In this document: positions 57,180 through 64,000 of the stretch, piece by piece
Numbering within the stretch: position 1 is the first letter of the stretch
Layout of the letters: every line of letters starts with the position of its first letter
NCBI RefSeq assembly: GCF_030867095.1
Contig: NC_081824.1
Location: forward strand, 305,862,956-305,926,955
Origin: Alligator mississippiensis
Lineage: Eukaryota; Chordata; Crocodylia; Alligatoridae
Length of the DNA: 64,000 nt
Reading direction: 5' to 3'
Made by a program: the position numbers and the translations under genes
The notes under the pieces: generated by a model
What the model was told of the DNA's origin: nothing
The model's database searches: none
Seen by the model: the letters and a program-made list of their open reading frames with translations, nothing else

Positions 57180-60100
57180 TCATAGTTTCATAGTTGGTAG
57201 GGTCGGAAGGGACCTGAGCAGATTATCAAGTCCGAACCCCTGCCATGGTAGGAAAGAGTACTGGGGTCAAATGACCCCGGTGAGGTGTTCATCCAGCCTC
57301 CTTTTACAGAACCCCAGGGTAGGAGCCAGCACCACTTCTCTTGGAAGTTGGTTCCAGATTCTAGCCACCCTGACAGTGAAGTAGCACCTCCTGATATCTA
57401 GCCTGAATCTACCCTCTGCCAGCTTGTGACCGTTATTTCTTGTCACTCCTGGTAGTGCTCAGGGGAACAGGGACTCTCCCAGTGCCTGCTGGTCCCCTCT
57501 GATTAGTTTGTAAATGGCCCTAGATCCTCCCTTAGCCTTCTCTTGTGGAGGCTGAACAGGTTCAGGTCCCGTAGCCTCTCCTCATAGGATCTGCCCTTCT
57601 GACCCCTGAATATGCGGATGGTCCTCCTCTGGACCCTCTCCATGTTGTCCACATCCCTCCTGAAGTGTGGTGCCGAGAACTAGATGCAGTACTCCAACTG
57701 GGGCCTGACCAGTGTTGCATAGAGGGGGAGGATCACCTCTTTGGACCTGCTTGAGATGCATCTGTGGATGCATGACAAGGTACGGTTGGCCTTCCTGACT
57801 GCATCCCCACATTGGCAGCCCATGTTCATTTTGGCATCAATAATGAGTCCAAGATCCTTTTCTGCCTCTGCACTGATGAGAAGGGAGTTCCCTAGCCTGT
57901 AGGTATGCTGCTGATTCTTCCTCCCCAGGTGCAGTACTTTGTACTTGTCAGCATTGAAACCCATCCTGTTCTCATCCGCCAACCCCTGTAACCTGTCTAG
58001 GTCTGATTGCAGCCTATTCCTCCCTTCTAGCATGCCCACTTCTCCCCACATCTTAGTGTCATCTGCGAATTTTTACCCCCTCATCCAACTCACTGATGAA
58101 GATGTTGAACAGCGCGGGCCCGAGGATTGAGCCCCGGGGGACCCCACTGCCCACATCCCTCCAGGTTGAATAAGACCCATCCCACCACCACTCTCTGGGT
58201 GTGGCCCTCCAGCCAATTAGTGACCCATCTGACTGTGTAGGTATCAACACCACAGTCTCCTAGTTTTTTAAATGAGAATGGGGTGAGAGACAGTGTCAAA
58301 GGCCTTCCTAAAGTCCAGAAAGACTACCTCCACCGCTACACCTGCGTCTAAGGATTTTGTGACTTGGTCATAGAAGGCCACCAGGTTGGTCTGACAGGAC
58401 CTGCCTCTAATGAACCCATATTGGTTGCCCCTAAGCATAATCTCCCCTGCTGGTCCCTTGCGGACATGCACCAGGATAATTTTCTCAAAAAGCTTACCCG
58501 GGACCGAGGTAAGACTAACTGGCCTATAGTTTCCTGGGTCCTCCTTGCTCCCTTTTTTGAAAACGGGAACCACATTGGCCTTTTTCCATTCCTCCGGCAC
58601 ATTTCCAGAGCATCATGATTGCTCGTAAAGCCGTGCCAGTGGTCCTGCAATGACCTGTGCTAGTTCCCTCAGCACTCTGGGGTGGAGATCGTCAGGACCT
58701 GCTGATTTAAATACATCCAGTCCCCCCAGAAGTTCCCTGACTAGGTCCTCGCTGACCCTAGGCCTGGGTCATGACCCTAGGCCTGGGTCACGGGGGTCCC
58801 AGTGGGGGAAGTGACCTGGTCCCTGCTCAGAAGAATGGAGGCAAAGAAATTGTTAAATAGGTTAGCTTTGCTGTCTGGTGTGATGACCAGATTTCCTAGT
58901 GTGTCCTGCAGAGGCCCCATGTTACCCAGTACCTTCTTTTTATACCCTATGTATTTAAAAAAGGACTTCTTGTTGTCCTTGATCTGGGTAGCTAGTCCCA
59001 GTTCCATCTCCGCCTTGGCCTTCCTGACTGCCTCTGTTGCTCGGGGCTGCAGGGGGGCACAGTCCTCCCTGGTGATGGTCCCTCCCTTCCATTGGGTGTA
59101 CACCTCCTTTTTAGCTAGGAGACGTTCCTGGATGCTTTTGGTGAGCCATAGGGGCTTTTGCGCCCTCTTGCCCCCTTTGATCCATGTTGGGATTACCTCC
59201 CTTTGGGCTCGGAGGATCGTCTCTTTAAGGAACGACCACTCTTCTTGGACACCCGACTCCCCTCCCAGACCTCAATGTCTCCCCAGCTATCCTCCTTACC
59301 TCATTGAAATCCACCCTTCTGAAGTCCAGGGCTGCTGCCTTGCTGCAGGCCTTTGCCACTTTGCACTGGATGGTGAATTCCAGCAGGAGATAATTGCCGT
59401 TGCCCAGGTGGTCGAGCACCCACAGACCCCTCACCAGGTCGTCGCCCATGGCCAGGACCAGATCCAACAAGGCATCTCCCCTGGTGGGGGCTGTGAACCT
59501 CCTGGGTTAGATGGAGGTCCTGTATCTCAGCTAGGAACTTATGTGAGCAGTCAGACCTGACTGACTGCTCTTCCCAGAAGATGTCTGGAAAGTTTAGGTT
59601 GCCCAGGATGACCACGTCCTTTGACCTAACTGCCTCTGTGAGCTGACTTAAGAATTCCCAGTCTAGCTCTTCCCCTTGGTTGGGTGGGTCTGTAGTAAAC
59701 CCCCACCATTAAGTCCCTTGCCCCTTGACTTCCTTGTATTCTAACCCAGAGCACTTCAGTGTGCCCCTCCTCTGACCCAGTGCTACTTGCTGAGGATGTG
59801 TATTTCTCCTTGACGTAGTGTGTCACACCCCCACCTTTCCTCCCTGTCCTATCCCTCCTGTACAGCCTATAGCCCTTGATATTCACCTCTCAGTCATGCG
59901 TTGGGTCCCACCATGTTCTGGTGAGCCCCACTATGCATGGGTTTGTGTTAGCTAGCAGGAGGGTAAGTTCCTCCTGCTTGTTCCCCATAGTACGAGCATT
60001 AGTGTAGAGGCATTTGAGGCCTCCTGAAAGTGAATGTACTGCCCCCCTAATCTCAGTACTACCCGGGCCCCTGTTGCTTACCTGGGTATTTGTTCTGCTC

Positions 60101-60230
60101 ATTGTTTGTCTAGGCTGGGCTGTTCTTGTGGGTGACACTTGGTTTCGTGGTCCAAGGCTTCTTCTGCCCTCATCTTCCTCTTCCTCCGATGAACCTAGTT
60201 TATTATGCTACTGGATGGAGGACAGGCATT
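57180..60230 (-). mobile_element. CR1 LINE with almost complete ORF2 (copy F)
   Basis: Antisense CR1, the longest in the window (about 3.05 kb), from the 3' end at about 57180 (CATAGTTTCATAGTTGGTAG, then GGTCGGAAGGGACCTGAGCA) to the ORF1/ORF2 boundary at about 60230. There the minus strand reads SSEEEEDEGRRSLGP-like acidic text, then LKCLYTNARTMGNKQEELT, the true start region of the CR1 endonuclease. Confidence 0.95.
57680..60138 (-). pseudogene. CR1 ORF2 (copy F), many breaks
   Basis: Endonuclease pieces: 60138-59890 (CLYTNARTMGNKQEELTLLL, GLTRTWWDPTHD), 59886-59626 (YRLYRRDRTGRKGGGVTHYV, VGVYYRPTQP) and 59470-59225 (MLDLVLAMGDDLVRG, NGNYLLLEFTI). In the last, the SDH catalytic motif is degraded to NGNY. 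RT pieces: 59103-58777 (DNKKSFFKYIGYKKKVLGN), 58600-58268 ([38 protein letters not shown]) and 58051-57680 (LGRKNQQHTYRLGNSLL, LVRPQLEYCI). Several frameshifts and stops separate them, including one at the ADDTK region near 58065. It is older than copies B-E. Confidence 0.9.
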
Positions 60231-60239
60231 AAAAAAAAG

Positions 60240-61010
60240 ACAAAAGGGAAAGAAAATGGATTTGCTTATGGTACAGTTAGGTTACAGTTGTAAAGGTCAG
60301 TCAAAAGTATTTCACATTTCACTTCCAAACAAATGAGTAAAATCTGATTCAACTCTCGGAAATGTATGTTAATATTGATGAACAACAATTAAAAACAATG
60401 TCCTCTTACCAAGTGGCACTAAAAACCTATAGTTTATGCAGCATATCTTGTTTTAAAACTGTCATATAGCAAATTACTTCAAGATGTTACTTTCAAATTG
60501 GAGTCTGATTCTTTAAGAATCAGAGATAGGGAAAAGAGCATTCCAGCAGTGCTGGAAGCTGCTTAATATTCAGGGAGCAGAAAAATCAGATAGATCATAT
60601 TTACTACCTTCTCTTGACTCAACTATGCAGTCATACTAACAACAGATGAAAAAAACCCAGCTTGCCTGCTTCTATGAATCCAGGCTGCCCTTGTTTATAT
60701 TGATGTGTGTTTGTGTGTATACATCTGTCTTCAGATAAAGACACTAGCATACAATTATTCAGAGTAAAAGAAGAAAAAAAAAAAAATGTCCCCCAAGATA
60801 AAAGTAGAGCATTCTGGTGCCATTCAGACCTTCTAAACTGACATAAACAAGACTGCAGTTGGTGTGACTGCAAAAGAACGACAGGTAGGCAAGTGGTAAA
60901 GAAGTGTGATAAAGCCAGTGTGGCCTGTAATTATCTTGTTTGGGTAATTCTATTGCACACAGTATATAATTAATACTGAAGTCATCACAAAAATTAATGT
61001 CAGTCTCTTG
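60240..61010. other. Intergenic sequence without recognised feature
   Basis: AT-rich sequence between CR1 copy F and the Ty3/Gypsy fossil. Contains an A-run at about 60772-60785. No gene seen. Confidence 0.5.
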
Positions 61011-61013
61011 GCT

Positions 61014-61259
61014 GTGTTATCAAATTATTACATTTCCCCCCCCCGAGGCCCTTTTGCAGAATTTTTTTTATCTGTACCCTCAGAGTTGCAGCCCCATGTT
61101 GGAATTGTGCCATCTCATAGCTCAGGCAAAGGCCGAGAGATGTCTTGGTCTCAAAAGGGCTTTATCGCAACTCCTCACACACATGCAAAGATGGCTGACA
61201 GCTTCCTGTTGATGTCATCATGTCAGCCCTCAGGAAGGGAGTTAATTGTTAATACTACA
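61014..61259 (-). repeat. 3' LTR of the Ty3/Gypsy fossil
   Basis: On the minus strand the LTR starts TGTAGTATTAACAATTAACT at 61259, immediately after the polypurine tract. It has GCGATAAAGCCC as a likely poly(A) region and ends near TGATAACA at about 61014. A length of ~245 bp is ordinary for Mag-like elements. The end coordinate is approximate because the 5' LTR is not in view for comparison. Confidence 0.65.
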
Positions 61260-64000
61260 TCCCCCTCTCTCAGGAGAAAATTGAAGGATTTCCAAAAAAC
61301 TGCAAAATAATCTTGAGAGATTACAAGCACATCAATCACTTTCTTATGCTTCTTTACCACTCACTTGCCTACAAAAATAGAATAATCAAAACAGAAACAT
61401 CGGTGAGTCTTTTCATTTCAAGTGGATAGATTTATAAATCGAGTCTTTGGTGGAACTGATGCATGTCCTGACCTAGTGTAGTAAACAGGTTGCATATGAC
61501 GGAGATCCCCTTGATCCCTATAGAAAAGACCTCTAGGTGTCTCCACCCAATATGAATGAGGGGTCTCTGCCCTACCCTGGACAGTACCTTGTACTCCTGC
61601 ATCTGGGATCCAAACTTCCTGCTGTGGAGAAAAAGCAGGTATATTTCTTGAGGTATAATTCTGTCTTTGACGGTCCTTTATCAATTTATCTTTCTCATGA
61701 AATTCTGTGTATTCACAAATTCTGGAAGCAAGTCATCTGTTGTAGTTGGTAGAGTTGCATGGAGATGGCGAATCATAAGCAATTCACCTGGATTATTCCA
61801 TTCATGCTCTAATGGTGTTATATGGTACATGAGGAGAGCCTTATAGAGATCTTTGTTCTTTTGAAGCAAATTCTTCACAGTTCACACTGAACATTCTGCT
61901 TCCCCATTACTACATAGGAAATATGGACTGCTGGTGATATGCTGAAAGTCACACTGGGCTGCAAACTGCTTAAATGCAAGCTCCAGAAAATCGGAGCTTT
62001 TTTCTCCAGAAAATTGGAGAAAAGTGGAACATTATATGTTCTTAAAACTGACAGTATGCCATGGCGTGCATATATAATTTTCAACGCCCATATAACTCTC
62101 TCAGTTGTGCTGTTCTGTAGCTGCCATCTCCAAGTAACAGAAGTAATAGTCAGTAACAATGAAGTAAACAGAATCCTTCCAGGTCAGTAAATCAGCTCCC
62201 AGCATCTGCCAAGGATAATCTGGTATTTCAGTCATAAAACATGACTCTACAGGGACTGGAGAACGTTGAGCACAAACCTTATAACTAGCCACCCAATTTT
62301 GTATGTCATCACAGAAGAGGGCCACCAAACTGTCTGACAGGCCCTGGCTTGATATCATGTCGTACCAGCTTCATGGATCTTCTCTAGGATCTCCTAGAGT
62401 AGAGTGGAAGGTATCAATACCTGTTGTGGAACATGACTAAATCCCTGACAACACGGAGATTGAGTTCCTCTTGTTGGTACCTCACCATATCACAGTCTTT
62501 GAATCTTACTTGAGTCAATGCTTCTATGCAGTACTTCTTTATCTTTTGACAGAAAGGATCAGCTTCTTGAGTTTCTTGGATCCTCATCTGTAATGAAACA
62601 GTTATGGGTATCCCCTCCGCAGTAAGGTCCACATAAACAGTGACATCTCACTCTTGGAGGAGTTCTTCTGGAGACAGAGGTGTTTGTAATGGTGCCCAAG
62701 AAAGAGTATCGGCTGTCTGTAACTCTTCTAGGAATATTTACAATATTGTAGGTGAATTTCAGCATCCTGAGGTGAAATCTCTACATTTCTCAGTGGGAGT
62801 TCATCAAGAGGTTTGTCTCCTAACAGGGACATGAATGCTTGTGATCCATCTGTAAAGTAAAAGTCAGGCCAACGAGGAAAGCTTTGAGTCACACACATGT
62901 CCATGTAACTGCTAATGCTTCTTTTTCTGTTTGCTCATATCAAAACTTCAGGTGGAGCAAATGCTCTTGACACAAAGGCAAGAGGGGTCCAATGGTCAGT
63001 TTCTTGATGTTGTTGTAATGCTCCTTCAAGATCACAGGATGAAGCATCTGGTGCAATGTGTGTTTCTCATGCCAGATTATATTGGGCAAGTATCGGGAAT
63101 GAGCCGAGTATTGGATTTGATCTCACTGAAGGGTGATTTTTGTAGCAGCCCCCAGAGGCATATGAACTTGTCACTTAAAGGTTTTGTAATTGTTGCCAGG
63201 TTTAACACAAAATGACCCAAATATGTAGCCATTCCTAAAAATCTGCACAACTCTGGGACATCCTTGGGTTCTGGTTATCCCTTAATAGCTGACATTTTTG
63301 CTGGAACTGGTTGGAATCCTTGTGGTGTAGTCCAATGTCCCACAAACATGAGGTGAGTGGTAGCAAAAGTAATTAGGTGTAACACCAGCATCTTGGAGTT
63401 TTCTGAGTGTTGCATCCAATCTTGTATCATGTTGTGCCTTGGTGGTCCCAAAAACCAAAATGTCATGAGCATGACAAAGAACACCTTCTAGGCCATCTAG
63501 TATCTAAGACATCCAAAGCTGAAAGAATTAAGGAGCTGATGAGATCCTGAAAGGTAACGGTTTAAATCAGTATTGTCTAAATGGAGTAATAGAAGTTGTT
63601 AGCTTGAATGATTCAACAGCTAGAGGAATCTGCCAGAATCCTGCCCTAGCATCCGATTATGTGAAAACTTTGGCTTCTGCAAGTTGAGCCAAAGTGTGTT
63701 CCACAGGAGGAAGATGTATCTTTCTCTGCACAAGTATTTGTTCAGCTGTGTGAGGTCAACACATATCCTAATCTTACCATTGGATTTTGGCACAACCACC
63801 ATCCCAGAACACCAAGAATTAGGTTCTGCACTCTTTGTGATTACTCCCATTTCTTCCATTCATTCTAATTCGTTTACTTGATCCATTAGCAGCAAGGACA
63901 CTTGTATTGGTGTTGTTAATGCATATGGAGCTACATCAGCTTTTAGGCATATTTTATATTTACCTGACATTTTTCCAAGACCTGAAAAGATGGATGGGTA
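61014..64000 (-). mobile_element. Ty3/Gypsy LTR retrotransposon fossil, running off the window
   Basis: Antisense element. From right to left (its own 5' to 3'): an RT region at about 63860-63300, including a stretch like KSNGKIRICVDLTQLNK that is typical of Ty3/Gypsy RT; an RNase H/connection region; an integrase region at about 62360-61700 (IPDYPWQMLGADLLTWKDSV is the integrase core opening); a C-terminal tail; a polypurine tract (GAGAGAGGGGGA); and the 3' LTR. The wording of RT and integrase suggests the Mag-like branch that includes the ancestor of vertebrate GIN1. The element is broken in many places and clearly old. The gag and 5' LTR, if present, lie beyond 64000. Confidence 0.85.

Overview
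The window is vertebrate nuclear DNA, most likely from a crocodilian, with a turtle as the main alternative. The evidence is the repeat content: abundant CR1 LINEs with archosaur/turtle-type 3' ends, together with a Penelope-like element, a mariner, several hAT elements and Ty3/Gypsy-type LTR elements. The species call is inference; the repeat families are read from the sequence.

The only host coding sequence I can recognise is the first coding exon of TSPAN7 (tetraspanin-7) on the minus strand at 15206-15286. It encodes a 27-residue N-terminus beginning MASRRMETKP, ends in a clean GTGAGT splice donor and sits in a CpG island (about 14830-15690). Positions 1-15205 are therefore intron 1 of TSPAN7. 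They are mostly AT-rich single-copy-looking sequence with few repeats: hAT fragments, one MITE, two outward-facing Penelope tails, an internally deleted mariner and a microsatellite block. Everything above about 15.7 kb lies upstream of the gene.

The upstream flank (15.7-64 kb) is a mosaic of transposable elements with no recognisable host exon. It opens with a GT-rich minisatellite next to the CpG island and a GC-rich inverted-repeat-ended segment (16.47-17.92 kb). CR1 copies lie at 18-19.5, 21.5-23.9, 36.3-37.7, 40.6-41.2, 43.9, 47.2-48, 48.7-51.5, 52.7-53.8 and 57.2-60.2 kb. The copy at 48.7-51.5 kb keeps a 906-codon open frame through endonuclease and reverse transcriptase.

Two places show deep nesting. 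At 35.2-39.8 kb a palindrome-ended MITE is split by a 3.65-kb hAT element with a perfect 8-bp target duplication; that hAT in turn holds a CR1, an LTR-like block and an array of ~160-bp tandem units, and a 181-bp hAT MITE sits beside it. At 54.36-56.68 kb an LTR-like repeat has taken in two further LTRs, each with a perfect 5-bp target duplication. A decayed Ty3/Gypsy retrotransposon (LTR, integrase and RT regions) runs from 61.0 kb off the right edge. I found no tRNA, rRNA or CRISPR feature and nothing resembling a bacterial-type system.
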